Below, in pieces: positions 1 through 12,381 of a DNA stretch of 64,000 bases. Position numbers and translations under genes: made by a program. How positions within the stretch are numbered: the first letter of the stretch is position 1; every line of letters starts with the position of its first letter. The stretch comes from Glandiceps talaboti (taxonomy: Eukaryota; Hemichordata; Enteropneusta; Spengelidae): assembly GCF_964340395.1 (NCBI RefSeq), contig NC_135564.1, positions 9,636,861 through 9,700,860 on the forward strand, read 5' to 3'. The notes beneath the pieces were generated by a model. The model was given only the letters and a program-made list of their open reading frames with translations, searched no databases and was not told the origin of the DNA.

Positions 1-113
1 TCTATTAGTCTTCGTCACCCAGACAGATCTGCCACTGCCACTTCAACCCAGCCAGCAACAGCAACTGCAACCACACCCGAACATCTACCTGTTTTTCCAA
101 ACCATGGAATATA
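1..113 (+). other. Open reading frame tail at window edge, possible 3' end of an upstream gene or retroelement
   Basis: Frame 1 is open from the first base to a TAA ending at 113 and encodes a Ser/Thr/Ala/Pro-rich tail. No family is recognisable. It could be the C-terminus of a protein starting off-window, a retroelement ORF end, or chance. The repeat-like sequence that follows makes a retroelement plausible but unproven. Confidence 0.2.
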
Positions 114-149
114 AGTGCACGTGTCCATGTCGCACATTAGAAATGGTGT

Positions 150-315
150 AAAACACATTGACTGTCCGCTGAGAGACTGGTGTGAAAAACGCGAGGCATT
201 TAACAGTCCGCTGAGGGACTGATATGAGAAAAACGCGAAGAGGCATTTTTTAAAAAGTCCACTGAGGGGACAAAAAAGGAAAACACCGATCGCGTGTCGA
301 GGGGTTTAACAATCC
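150..315. repeat. Three degenerate ~50-bp tandem units, each with a small hairpin
   Basis: Three successive units share a core like AGTCCGCTGAGGGACT, in which AGTCC pairs with GGACT around a short loop, followed by an AAAACGCGA-like segment. The downstream 315-900 holds no recognised gene. It contains a TGGTGACAGGGTGACC stretch reminiscent of sequence next to LTR-retrotransposon primer binding sites, so this may be part of a decayed LTR element; that last point is inference. Confidence 0.4.
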
Positions 316-1223
316 TCCGAGAGATAGAGAGCGAGAGAAAATAATAATAATAGAAATGACACTGTTACATGAGAACCCGAGTCAAGGTGTTTTACATGTA
401 AAAGTGCATCGAAGAAAGTTTGTGACTGCGGGTAGAGAAGCCCATTCTACACAAGACGTTTATGTTCTATCGATATGAACAAATGTTGAGTCTCCATCAA
501 ATGGTGACAGGGTGACCGACTTCCGGGTAGATATACATAAACATTTGCTCTGTATTATACAATTGTATTATCATACCATCTGTTGAAAGGCTAACATAGA
601 GTCAGTCTCGTGAACAACTATACCGAAACGTAAGAAAACTACCAAGGTGATAAAGAAATTAGTTTTAAAATGTTGATGCCCATTACTTTGATATGGTGTC
701 TTTTTATATCAGCCCCAGCATCAGCATTAATTAACTGTTACAATCTTCCACGATTTTTCACCTATAAATAAACTGGGTCTCCAACTCATACTATGCTGTC
801 TTTTTCAACGTATTAGTATTCTCTCAGACCACTAACTAAAAAAGCATGCTCTGACGTAACGATCTCATCCTTCGACTACTGGACGTGTTTCCCCTAATCA
901 CCACCATATGTAACTTTTATATACACTTGTTATAATTTGTCAGAATATTATTAACGTCAAAAACTTAACAAAATATAAGGTTTGTATTTTTACCCCTTAA
1001 CAATGCGAACTGTTCCTATTATAATGTGTATATGCTAATAACGCTTGTCCTGACAATCGTCACTTTTCTAACCTGTAGGACAATGTTTATTTATACCAAC
1101 TTTGATTTCTTGTGTGACAAAATGTATTATGAACACATGACTTCATGCAAACTACAGGTAAAAGAAATAAATACAACATTTCGTTTTAGATTAAAAGGAA
1201 AATGCAGTAGAAATGTAAACTCA

Positions 1224-1265
1224 TGTATGTATGTATGTATGTATGTATGTATGTATGTGCGTGTG

Positions 1266-1299
<34 letters not shown>

Positions 1300-1336
1300 T
1301 GTATGTATGTATGTATGTATGTATGTATGTATGTAT
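1224..1336. repeat. (GTAT)n microsatellite
   Basis: The tract is almost pure GTAT/ATGT repeats interrupted once by a GTGCGTGTGTAT segment. Apparent ORFs across it on both strands are repeat translations. The flanking 900-2100 shows no recognisable gene. Confidence 0.95.
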
Positions 1337-2111
1337 GCGTGTGTCCGTACGTGCATAAGAATAATATAATATAATGTAATCCTTATGGTACCAATGATAA
1401 GATAACACTAATGTGAGAACCTGGGATTGAAGCTCTGGCATTTAAAGATCACTATATTTGACCTAATATTTATAATAACAACCATATTTTCTTTTAATAT
1501 AAAAGGAGAAATAAATATCGTCAAACAGAGTACTTAGAAAATAAATAGTTCCGGAATTCATGAAATCAACATGGTTGTACCATGGTAGTACAAGTACCAT
1601 CCAAGTGGTACTTCCATGGTTGTGTTAATTGAATATACTAGTAAATTGAAAAACCACTAAATGCAATGAAAGGACTTGATTAGCGCCCTCTATGGTTATA
1701 CTTTTATAGATTTTAATAATTGACAAGTACTTTCACACCTGAAACAAAAAACAATCATCCAAAATAGGATTATCCTAGGCATGTCTCATAACAGATAGTA
1801 TCGTACTCTATCACACAATTGGAAAAGTTTTTCTCAGCTTACCTTATGTTTGCGGGAATACATTAATGTATATTCTACTTCATTCAATGGCGATACACCT
1901 ATCTCAAGTTATTTAATCTCCGGTCAAAGGTCATCGCTATCCACAGGGATTGTAGAAAATGTACCAGTAGTCTCAAATAAGGTAACGGGCAAATTCATAT
2001 GCATGCACAAACTGTCAATGTTCTTCTTACAACAATTCATAAAGATCGTTACAATAATGTGTTAACCATAATATGCATTGAATATAACGTTAACGTTGTC
2101 CACAATACTTA

Positions 2112-2228
2112 AACAATAATGTACGCCCTCCCAGCCCATAATGGACGAAAGCAAACTTTGAACGACCCATTATGGAGTGCAAAGTTTGCTTGAGTCCATT
2201 ATGGACTGGGAGGGCGTACATTATTGTT
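2112..2228. mobile_element. Foldback/MITE-like inverted repeat element
   Basis: Two 49-nt arms (2112-2160 and 2180-2228) are reverse complements with about three mismatches, separated by a 19-nt loop. The arms end in AACAATAATGTACGCC. It has no coding capacity, which fits a short non-autonomous foldback element. Confidence 0.75.
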
Positions 2229-2403
2229 ATTATTTTTATAGTTTTGCCAATTCCAGTGAATTTGTAGACCGAGAAACGCAAAATAACGTATAATATACAC
2301 AGCGCTGAACATCGTCTACCATGTTCGGCCCGGAAGCTGAATACTAATCATAGCGACACACGTACGTACACGTACACACACATATACACTTCATGAAGTT
2401 CAA

Positions 2404-2463
2404 CAAATTTGTGTTCACAGCAGTTCATTGAAGCTTCAATGAACTGCTGTGAACACAAATTTG
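2404..2463. repeat. Perfect 60-bp palindrome with no spacer
   Basis: The 30 nt at 2404-2433 are exactly reverse-complemented by 2434-2463, centred on an AAGCTT core. Flanking TTCATGAA motifs weakly extend the symmetry. There is no gene around it; 2470-3700 holds nothing recognisable. Confidence 0.95.
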
Positions 2464-3701
2464 TTTCATGAATGCGTTGTATTTTTAAACAGTGGAAGTG
2501 ACAATCATAAGTAACAACATACATTTCGATAAAATACCTAGCCGTATGAAGAAACAGAACAAATCTCATCTCCATGTAGTACATGCTGTAAACCTGGAAA
2601 TGTTTGCGTAAGATTTATTTTCGCTAATTTCGCTACAAAACAAAAACGCGAAAATAAGTAATAGCGAAAATATATATTTCTGCATAATGCAATGTACCAG
2701 TATGGTTATTAGTGAAAATTAATCTTTATGAACTACATGAAGACTGTAAAATCACAAAATTTTCTAGTCGTGCAAATATGCAGGTTTACAGTATATGGCA
2801 TGTACGACGCGACGTCCCAACACAGCCAGTTACACTAATACTTATGCTCGTTCCGGGGCCGCGATGCCCAATAACGAAGTACATTATCAGTAATGTTGTA
2901 CAGCGATGACGTCACAGAATTCACAAGAATTGGTAATGCTATAATGTAATAAACAATAATCCAGCTTAACGAAAAATGACGGTGCAGAAAAAATAGTACT
3001 ATTAAAATTTGAAGAAAATAAATGTATCTAATGCTATGGCGCCAATATTGTCTTGATGATATCCATGTATTTGTTATATAAAAGCCAAAGTACAAACCAA
3101 AGTATCACTTGGTCAAAATCTATTATTCATCACGTGGCATCATATTTCGACCTGACAACCACAACATTTTCACTGAAAATTGTTAAAATACCAATAATGA
3201 GACATTGCATATTTTAACCACAGTGCTAGTGGTCGATATTATCCGTCAGCAGTACAGAAACAGGTTGGAATCGTCATCGCCGTTGAGGGCGCTGATTACC
3301 CGCATGTGAGTCATACTGTTCAGGTGTACGATATATAAGTTATTATACCTAACGCCTAACGAAACATTTTCAAAACACGTTCTAGTTGTGGCTACTGCAG
3401 CTTTAAACTAGGTTAGGTCGGCCGTGGGTTATCGGATACACACATTTTTTTTTATCTCGCCTTATGATAATAATTACCCGGTCATGTAACCCAACGTCAA
3501 TTTTACTATGACGCTCATTGTATAATTTGATCTATTACTATTCATCTTTGCCAACATGTGACCTATGGGTTAGATTGAAATGCTGGTAGCCTGTCAAACT
3601 TCCGTCATGTCATACACGCAGGATTTACGGTGGGAGGTTTTTTAAATAAAATGTGAGAGGGAGCACGAAAGAAACGGATGTGCGAGCATGTAAGTTCTGA
3701 A

Positions 3702-3702
<1 letters not shown>

Positions 3703-3796
<94 letters not shown>
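3703..3796. repeat. Poly-C plus (CT)n microsatellite
   Basis: A run of C leads into about 43 CT dinucleotides. The overlapping ORFs are pure Ser-Leu or Arg-Glu repeat translations. Confidence 0.97.
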
Positions 3797-3798
<2 letters not shown>

Positions 3799-4048
3799 TC
3801 TTTATAGGAGTCATCACAATTCACGGTCACACCTATGCAAGCTTAGCTTATGAACAATTGGGCGAAATAATGACAATGCTCATTAGCCCCTGCCCTCATC
3901 CAAGAAAAATCGCAAAACTTGAAATCTCGCGAGTGGAATGGCTGTATATCTGATGGGAAGAAACCAATAACACAGAGACAGGTGAAAATCAACGGAAAAC
4001 ATATTAAATACTTGAACTACACACCCACTCACACATGAAGAAAAAAAT

Positions 4049-4111
4049 CTACCTACTCCACCTATTGTAAAATTGAGCGTAATCGAAACCACGCAATTTT
4101 TTTGGCCTTAC
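4049..4111. repeat. Copy of a dispersed repeat ending in a T-run and GGCCTTA
   Basis: The segment CTACCTACTCCACCTATT, followed by an ATCGAAACCACGC-type motif and a T-run, is recognisably related to 31528-31600. It ends in GGCC followed by TTA, the same boundary as the right end of the transposon at 16648-17650. It may be a truncated transposon end. Confidence 0.45.
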
Positions 4112-4243
4112 GTACGCCGATGACGTATGTGCGCGTTGTTTTAAACGTAAAACGAACAGGATGTAAATCCCTGCTTTCTGTTTGAGCACAAAACTGGGCT
4201 TGGGCATAATATAGAGCAGCTATGTTCATGAGACTTAATGGTG

Positions 4244-4244
4244 A

Positions 4245-4277
<33 letters not shown>

Positions 4278-4279
4278 CA

Positions 4280-4311
<32 letters not shown>

Positions 4312-4339
4312 GCTACTGCTACTGCTACTACCACTACCA

Positions 4340-4373
<34 letters not shown>

Positions 4374-4395
4374 CACTACCACTACCACTACCACT

Positions 4396-4455
<60 letters not shown>
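4244..4455. repeat. (ACT)n/(ACC)n trinucleotide array
   Basis: About 210 bp of ACT triplets are interspersed with ACC and a few GCT units. Homopolymeric Thr, Leu and Val ORFs across it are artefacts. It lies about 380 bp upstream of the glycosyltransferase gene. Confidence 0.97.
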
Positions 4456-4456
<1 letters not shown>

Positions 4457-4832
4457 GATTTTACAACAGTTCCCTAGTTTCACCTTTAACGAAAAGCAAC
4501 CTGTACTTTAAATAAAGGAAGGGAAAGGTCATTTGATGTGTAATTTTAAACCTTGTTTGCATTAGTGTAGCCTACCTGCAATGTTATCGTTAAGAGGGAT
4601 GATTAAAATTGTTAATTCCTTCAACCTTCTGTAAACAAACAAACAAACATGATGCATATCAATCAAGATGACGCGTTGTTTATTTATGTTTATTTAACTA
4701 TATATTGAGCAAATATGAATATTAATCTTAATTACCATATCAATACCTTTAGATATAAAATAATGTTGTCATTCAGCTAAATTCTATCACTGGAGTCAGC
4801 AAATATACACATGCAAATCACAATGCTTTGTC

Positions 4833-6842
4833 ATGCACAAATGGAATTTGCTTAGGAGGAAACTGCATACAGCCAGTGGGACGAACACGAAATACATATT
4901 TTTCACATGCTGGGTAACATTTTCCATTTTAGCTGTTCTTTTCTGTGCTGTTAACATTGATTGGAAAAAATCCTCGATTCCGCAAGGCATTTGTTTGTGT
5001 TTTGTCGTCGGTGTACTACATAGCAACGTTGCCGAAGTTGTTGTTACCTCCTTCGTTACAATTATTTACCGGGTACGAGGTCGGAAGGAAACCAAGATGG
5101 CGGATTTTTCCAACGACACTTTAATCATGGCATATAATCTCTTGGCACACAGTAAATCAGACATCGACGAAACTTTCAACAGGATGTTTGAAGCATTTAT
5201 GGGAAACTTGAGTCACAATATTTCAGCAGTTTTAATCAGTGCAACAAACGACAAAGATTTGAAGATATACGAAAAGGAAACTTGTGAATATTTCAGAGGC
5301 ATTATTCACAAGGTTTTACTTGTAGAAGGCCTCAAGTATGGAAATGGCATGGGCCATACTTTAGACAGATATAGACTTAAGTACTTCTGGAGTAAATATA
5401 CTATTGAGTATGTGAGGGACAACGTGGAAAAATTATGCCTGGCTATTGTGAACGAATTTATGCTTATTCAACGTGTTAGCAGAGTACTTCGTAAATGTGG
5501 ACAGTACCAAGACCTAATGTTACTGAGTGCGGGTGATGACACCGCATACACTTATACTGACAAACTATACTACGGACCATTTGCCCGTAAATTTGGCGAA
5601 CCTCTGTTTCATCAGTCACCGGCAGTTGACAACATCTTTGGCCGTAATTTTGACTACACCCTTGTTTTAGATGGAGACACTGGTATCATGCCAGGTGATG
5701 CCCACAAACTTCTTTTGATTGCTGCTGCCAATCCAGACAGGGGTCTTATTCAACCAGCAATCGTGATGGAAGTGTCCACAGGGGACACATTGTACATGTA
5801 TCTCGAGAAGATCCGCCAGACTGTAAATGCTGACACGGCAAACGCTGTTTCGGCTCTTCTTGGGCAATGTGGGTTCTTCGGCAAGGCCCTAATTAAGAAC
5901 AAGGTGTATATTGAAAAGGTCATTGGATGTCGCCAGAGTCCATTAGAAAGGGTGCCAATCGACGTGCTGAGTCATGATACGTTCGAAGCTGCCATGCTGA
6001 AACCACTATATGCCGGGGATGTGTACCTTCTGGAGGCCCCGTGTTTTAACTACGTTACGTGGGATATTCGTGAACGTCGCTGGAATAAGGGAGAGATTTT
6101 ATTGATGGGTTATTTTTGGAAAGAATATGTTGGAAAACCAATGAAATGGATACAACAAAAACTCCAAAAGGATCAGTTTACAGAAACAAGAGTGAGAACA
6201 GAGTCTCATTTTGATTTAGTGAGTAGTTACATCGCTCACAGTGCCATACGAATGATGTTTACGAAACCTCTGCTTTTGTTCTATCTCATTCTACAAGTTA
6301 ATGTGTACTGTATATACCCATATTTGTCATTCATTACAGTTATGATAATCGTGATAGTGCTTCCCAAAATAGCGGTTTTGAGGTTTGATAACATCCATCT
6401 TATCATATTTGAAACGCTGTGTGCTATTTTGCAATATACTCCTGAAGCGGTTGTTGGAACAGTCAGACTCATAATGGCAGTAAAGGCGAATATAAGCAAA
6501 AACACTGCATGGGTACCTCAAAGTGTTGTCGAAGATCAATTCAAAAACACTAACGTTTTTGTTTCAAGCTTCCAATATTTATGGGGGTACTCTCTGTTTG
6601 GGGCATTAGTCATCTTGGTCCTCCTTTTTTCAGATACCCGACAGCTATGGATGATATCAATGTTCCTTACAGTGTTCGTTTTGCCCCTCTTCGCAGCTGT
6701 TACGTCATGTCGTGTGACAGTAAAAGAGAACCCAAAAGTACCAAATTTGGATGACATCATTGAAGGACCATCAGACTTAGTAAATAGTAAAGATTCAACT
6801 GTTATCAATATCAATGATTATGCTGATCATCCTTATAAATGA
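4833..6842 (+). CDS. Intronless OpgH/NdvB-like membrane glycosyltransferase (GT2 fold)
   Basis: A single uninterrupted frame encodes 669 aa. Two hydrophobic segments (about residues 20-42 and 52-78) precede a GT2-type catalytic domain. Visible signature residues are the DGD metal/nucleotide-sugar motif (D280-D282) after a hydrophobic strand, ANPDRGLIQP, a GFFGK segment near 347-351, the SHD base motif (S380-D382, followed by FEAAML) and the RERRW acceptor motif ending at W417. From about 473 on come several more membrane segments, including an LPK motif, arranged as in bacterial OpgH. In bacteria OpgH and NdvB polymerise glucose from UDP-glucose into periplasmic or cyclic beta-glucans; the animal substrate is unknown. 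The length is shorter than E. coli OpgH (about 850 aa). The start at 4833 has a weak context, while an in-frame ATG at 5096 (CCAAGATGGCGG) has a very strong one, but the later start would drop both N-terminal membrane segments. The frame is open upstream to 4764 without another ATG. Family assignment rests on motif order, not alignment. Confidence 0.85.
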   Translation: MHKWNLLRRKLHTASGTNTKYIFFTCWVTFSILAVLFCAVNIDWKKSSIPQGICLCFVVGVLHSNVAEVVVTSFVTIIYRVRGRKETKMADFSNDTLIMAYNLLAHSKSDIDETFNRMFEAFMGNLSHNISAVLISATNDKDLKIYEKETCEYFRGIIHKVLLVEGLKYGNGMGHTLDRYRLKYFWSKYTIEYVRDNVEKLCLAIVNEFMLIQRVSRVLRKCGQYQDLMLLSAGDDTAYTYTDKLYYGPFARKFGEPLFHQSPAVDNIFGRNFDYTLVLDGDTGIMPGDAHKLLLIAAANPDRGLIQPAIVMEVSTGDTLYMYLEKIRQTVNADTANAVSALLGQCGFFGKALIKNKVYIEKVIGCRQSPLERVPIDVLSHDTFEAAMLKPLYAGDVYLLEAPCFNYVTWDIRERRWNKGEILLMGYFWKEYVGKPMKWIQQKLQKDQFTETRVRTESHFDLVSSYIAHSAIRMMFTKPLLLFYLILQVNVYCIYPYLSFITVMIIVIVLPKIAVLRFDNIHLIIFETLCAILQYTPEAVVGTVRLIMAVKANISKNTAWVPQSVVEDQFKNTNVFVSSFQYLWGYSLFGALVILVLLFSDTRQLWMISMFLTVFVLPLFAAVTSCRVTVKENPKVPNLDDIIEGPSDLVNSKDSTVININDYADHPYK

Positions 6843-7266
6843 AATTGTTTTAAACACATCCTGAGCTTATTCGATGTTATGAGGGGTTTGTATAAATTGA
6901 GGGTTGGTAACAGTGGAACACTGTGTCACATTCGAGGACGTTCAAATCTGGTCATCTCTACAGAAAACAAACTCCTAGTCATCCTAAAGGAAGAACACGA
7001 TTAAGTTAAGGTTTTCATTAATAAGGTGAAAATGAAATAATGTAAATTTGTGACAATTCTGTATTGTCATGATGATACTGGCGTCTTTTAAAACCCGATA
7101 CCACATGAGTTGAGAAATATATATCCACCCACCACCCAATCTCTCCCCTTATTTAAAGAATGGACATTTTCTTTCGATTTTGTCCATGAAGATAAGTATA
7201 CATAACAGTATAATATGAACACCTTTGTTTACAATTAAACAGGGTTTCTATTCAATTTCCACAGGC

Positions 7267-7413
<147 letters not shown>

Positions 7414-8162
7414 GAAATTATACTCATTATTAGTGGTAAAATTAACAGAATTAACAGACATTCGAAATTGATGGTATAAAATTCACAGCTCAACACCCAT
7501 GACAATTCTAGGATTATATGACACTGCCATGTGTTCATGTTGATTTTTAGAAATTATACAATATTACTTTGATTACGGGTAACCTCACATTCTAAAGACC
7601 CTTTTCACGTATCACATGCAGAATTCAAAAGCCATTAGCGACCAGCGGATTGTACATTATTTTACGACTGCCAAATGAAAAGAATGTGAAATACCAAAAC
7701 AGATAAATGATATAAAGGAATAGATACCATGTTTCGTCCTATGTCAGATACTATGTCAGATACTAGTAAAGACCAAACAATCTGAATGCCTTCCATAAGG
7801 TGAAATGGCGAAACTCTTAGTTAGCACACATCATAACATGGTATATCACTAAAGTATTATATTGCAAATGTCATTACTTATGCTAATGACTCATTAAGAT
7901 TAAAAACGACATCACCCGCCTATATTTGTTATTATTAATGTATGTACCAATTTATATGAAATTATATGCTGTACATTCTTCATATATTATTTTATTATCA
8001 AAATATTATGGAATAAAGAACCCATTACATTTAAACATTACTTTAACAAGCTTTGTAGGACCTATGTGTTTTACAATCATCAATGAATGTACCAGATTTT
8101 ATGAAATTTGGAGCAGGCACTACTAAGTTATTGCCTTATTGCCGTAAATATTTATTTATTAA

Positions 8163-8435
8163 ATAAATCATTAAAATTCATGAAATGTTTATCAAAACCT
8201 AGTCAGTTCTAGCCATTACCTTAAAAAGGTGTATATCAAAATTGAGCAAGCTGTTTTCGAGAAAGTCACAATTTATGCAAATACTTCATTAATATTCATG
8301 AAAATTATCAAAACCTAACCTGTTATATCCATTACCTTAAAAAGTTGAGTACCAAAATTGAGCAAGCTGATTTTGATAAAACGATGACACAGAAAACAGA
8401 CGCGCGCAGGCAGACAGACAGACAGACACACACAC

Positions 8436-8479
<44 letters not shown>

Positions 8480-8490
8480 CACCACCACCA
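8163..8490. repeat. Diverged ~118-bp duplication followed by CA-rich tract
   Basis: Two segments (8163-8270 and about 8283-8378) share AAAATTGAGCAAGCTG and CCATTACCTTAAAAAG blocks in the same order. They are followed by GACA, (CA)n, (CATACA)n and (CAC)n runs to about 8490. No gene is visible. Confidence 0.7.
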
Positions 8491-8499
8491 CCACCATAC

Positions 8500-11400
8500 T
8501 ATGAATGGACTGTTTTCATGAATACATAATTTGATACTAATATTAACTCCCTAATAGTATTATACAACACTAGATGCTACAATTGCCTTTGACCACAACA
8601 ATTAGAAAAACCCCGTCTTTCATTCAGTTGTAGTATTTTTTTATTTATGAGCATGGTCATAAAGTTATTATTTCTGTAATATACCATATCAAAATAAACT
8701 AAGAAGTGTATGTATGTTCAAAAGTATGATAAATTATACTCTCATTAACATTACGTTTGTATCAATGTGCAAATAGCCAATCTTGTGTTACCATCACATT
8801 TTATCATATATAAATATAAAATATTTTGACCTTGTAGTACAGGAGGGGTAATGTGATCAATGCTTGTCGACATCATGGTCATGATTCCGTGACGTATATA
8901 ATTTATATGTTTATGTATGACCAATATGGATATTCGTTACTGGTACGGTGTTAGATACACACATTTGGTGAACAGAATGCATTTTAACACTTTGTGAGTG
9001 CCATTATCTTAAAATGGGGACAATGGTGAGGATGGGGTTGAAGTGATATTGAACAATAGTTTAAAACTTTCTGATCGAACAACGATTTTACTACAAACAA
9101 GTTTCCCTATCACTGGTAAATAGAAACAAGAAACTGTGATTTCAATCAATGTTATATACTATTCCGGTGACTTCAATCCATCCTGTGATGGTCCTTCTAA
9201 TTAATGTCTTTGTTAAAACCTGAATATACACATACATGGCCACTTTATAAAAACACATAGGTAAGCCTTTCCAAGATGGTGATTGAGTCTTCGGATGACT
9301 TCGTGATACTTAAGATATAATATGAAATGGTTGGTTATGCAATAAAAGTCTAAGACTTATTATAAAAGTTAAACACAATGTTAACTAAATGTAAGTAGCA
9401 GAGCTCTAAAAAGCTGTATCATGTTACCAATAATAGTTACATAATGGCAGGTTTTACGCGGCTATCTTTCATATGTCTATTTAGATTAAGGTACATAACT
9501 ATATACAGGTGTTAGATATACTATTCTAAAAAGCTATCCCTTGATCGAGTTGCGTGCTCATACAGATACATCAATTTACTCAAACTTTATGTAAGATTAA
9601 ACCTGTAGTCTTATTAGAATGCAAATGCGTGTTCCTTAATAACGTTCTGAACTTAGAAATACGACTTAATTCTTGAATGTTGTATATTACCGTTTTATTG
9701 GACAAATACTGCTGAACTTATTTTAAGACGAATAGATTTTTTGAGTTGAGGTTTTGGTGTATTTTGAGAGAAATCTTTATATCTAAGCTATAAATAGCAT
9801 TTGACTCTCAAAGTATAGATTACATAGTTCCTTGTCAATACAAGACAAAATCAAATCTAGAGGCCAGTTTTTGGGACTTTTAGTGTCCCATAGACCTTTA
9901 TAATAATTGTTTCTCTTTGACCTAGAATTACGACACAAACACGTCTTTTGAATTGCACAGTTTTGCATAATAGTACTCGGAACATCTGGCATCTGCATGC
10001 TTGTACGCATCATCATTGACTTAATACCATAAATTGGCTATATTGCCGTGGCTAAACTTAAATACAAGCTTACGGCCAATTCTGCATTTCATATATGGTC
10101 TTAATATCATCGCCAAATTGCACAATGAGAGGGTCGTACTTTTGCTTGTAATTTGATTAACGGGGCTGCACTTTGCATTGCCTGTGTCTGCAAAATATGA
10201 CAGTATTTTGACCCTTCACCAATTTCATAACGTACTCCATATCAAACTGACCTCTTTCATGCTTATGGTCGAAGGCTACCAAACACCCGCGTATTTTAGA
10301 GAAATTACTCGGCCGTACAATCATCAATCATGGTGTTGGAGGAAGTGCGGACATTGCCAGGCCAGCAGCGAGACTAAAATATACAAAGAAGAAAGGTCCA
10401 TGTGCTATATTTTATGATGTGCCTTCCACAACATGTTCTGTCTAGAGAAACGGGTCATAAAGAACTTTATAGGTGTCATGAAATGATGAATGTGGTATGA
10501 TCTTGTTCCTCTTCTTGCCCCAGGCCTGAACATTTCTTGGGCTACAATGGTTTATTAGCGCAAACCTATAGAGATAACTATTTGTATAACTGTAGATCAT
10601 ACAGCCGAGTTGTAAGCCATTGCTCAGCTACATTCTTCGGATTATAGAACGCTCGTAAAAAGAACTAGAATATAAATAACTATTTACTATACCACACACA
10701 ACAATTGACTCCATTATACGACCCTCGCATTTCATTAAACATGAGATGATGCTATTTTGAACTAACAAACTTTGATAGGTTAATGTTCATGAGATGGCAA
10801 CTAAATCTCTGTTCAGTTCAGTATTTATCAGCAGCCTGAAATTGAGAAAACAAAAAATTAAGACAAGTAAGTGTGTCAACACATACACTCTTCAAATGTT
10901 ATGTACAGCGGCAGATTCAAGGTAATATAATGTAAGTCTAATCTCTTCAAGTTATGGTGACACACTTACACTTAACATTGTTACGATACATTGTATAGTC
11001 TGAATTCTAATTAGTGTCTCTCTGAATTGCTACATCCTGTGGTGAGTGTTGCCTCAAGAAAATGGATGTTTGCGTTCGTTCTAGATTATGTGCGGAAACT
11101 TCTAATTACATTAAAGTGTCTATAACTGTAACCAAAGGTCACCATATGGGCTGTTATCAATTAGCTTTCATAAATTACAGTGTGCCACTGTAGTACATAT
11201 CTAAACGACCTATCATTTTAACTACCATCATATTCTACCAAATGTAACTAAAAGGGGATGTTATTATGCTAATGCGAGACGCATGAGATACTACAATGGG
11301 CTACTATCATATAGATACTGAATTATTTACTCATACTGAATACTGAATAATTTGATGAAGTGATTTATATTTCTTGCTTCCATTCTGCTTTATTCTCAAT

Positions 11401-12380
11401 TCACTAAGATGTTTTGATACTTATAATTAAAGAAGTCTTAGAGTAATTGCAATATTATTACATAATGACCAAGAAAAGAACCATTAAATATTTACATAAA
11501 TGTGCGTAAATCAGAAAATTAAAAACCTTTTGCTACACTTTAAAAAGCCTCATAGTTCAAATAACATGCGTTTGACAGTTCAATCATGAAATATAGGGCT
11601 CTTGTCATAATACATAATTACAATGCCCATTACTGAAAATGGTATTTTCACCTAATATTGCAAGAATGGTGTGAAGGAAGAATTCAGAATTTAGAACTCT
11701 TTTGAAAAGCTCTGGAAGAATAATGTTACTGTTTTGGAAAGCTAGTGATTGTAAGAAAAAACACTGTTACGGTATGGCGTCACAATTTTACCGGTAAATT
11801 CTTACCAGAATGTATAAAAAAAAAAGTTTGAAAAGTTTCACTAATTTATGTCCCCTTCTTTTAGAAACTAACTATGACACCAATATGTGCTGTAGTATCT
11901 ATGTGAATGATGAAGGACTTCCAAAATTACTTTTATTTTGTCATTTTGGTAATATAAGCGCAGACAACAATTTTCAACATAGGTATCATAGTTATATTAT
12001 ATGAAAACATCTTAATACTTAGCTACTGAGGAATACAAAGTACAATGTACATAACTTATTTACTAGGAATATTAAATTTTCATTTCATTTTCACGAGTCA
12101 ACCAGTGTGGGTTTTAACAGAATGTATGTGTATGTCTCATTATCAGCATTACTATCTAGGATTTTCTTATATTAACTGTTCGGTTATGCCTTTGTTGATA
12201 ACGTTTCAGGAATTGGGTACAACCATTGAGTATATGGGATGCTGTTTGAGATGGATGTCGACAGATTTGATTTTGTATATGTAGTTAGGTAGCACAGGGA
12301 TCGGAGGCTTTCACACTGGAGTAGTTGTAATCGACTCTCTCTACAAATTTAAAAGATGTTAGTTTGTCGTCGATGTCGTG
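8500..12380. other. AT-rich intergenic stretch with no recognisable gene
   Basis: Only short, low-complexity-free but unrecognisable ORFs (under 80 codons) occur. I see no convincing splice-linked coding exons, RNA genes or transposon termini here. Confidence 0.6.
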
Positions 12381-12381
12381 A

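Noticed and set aside
4833-6842. Bacterial contamination explaining the glycosyltransferase
   Set aside because: Animal-style triplet and dinucleotide repeats flank it closely, base composition matches the surroundings and no other bacterial gene is nearby.
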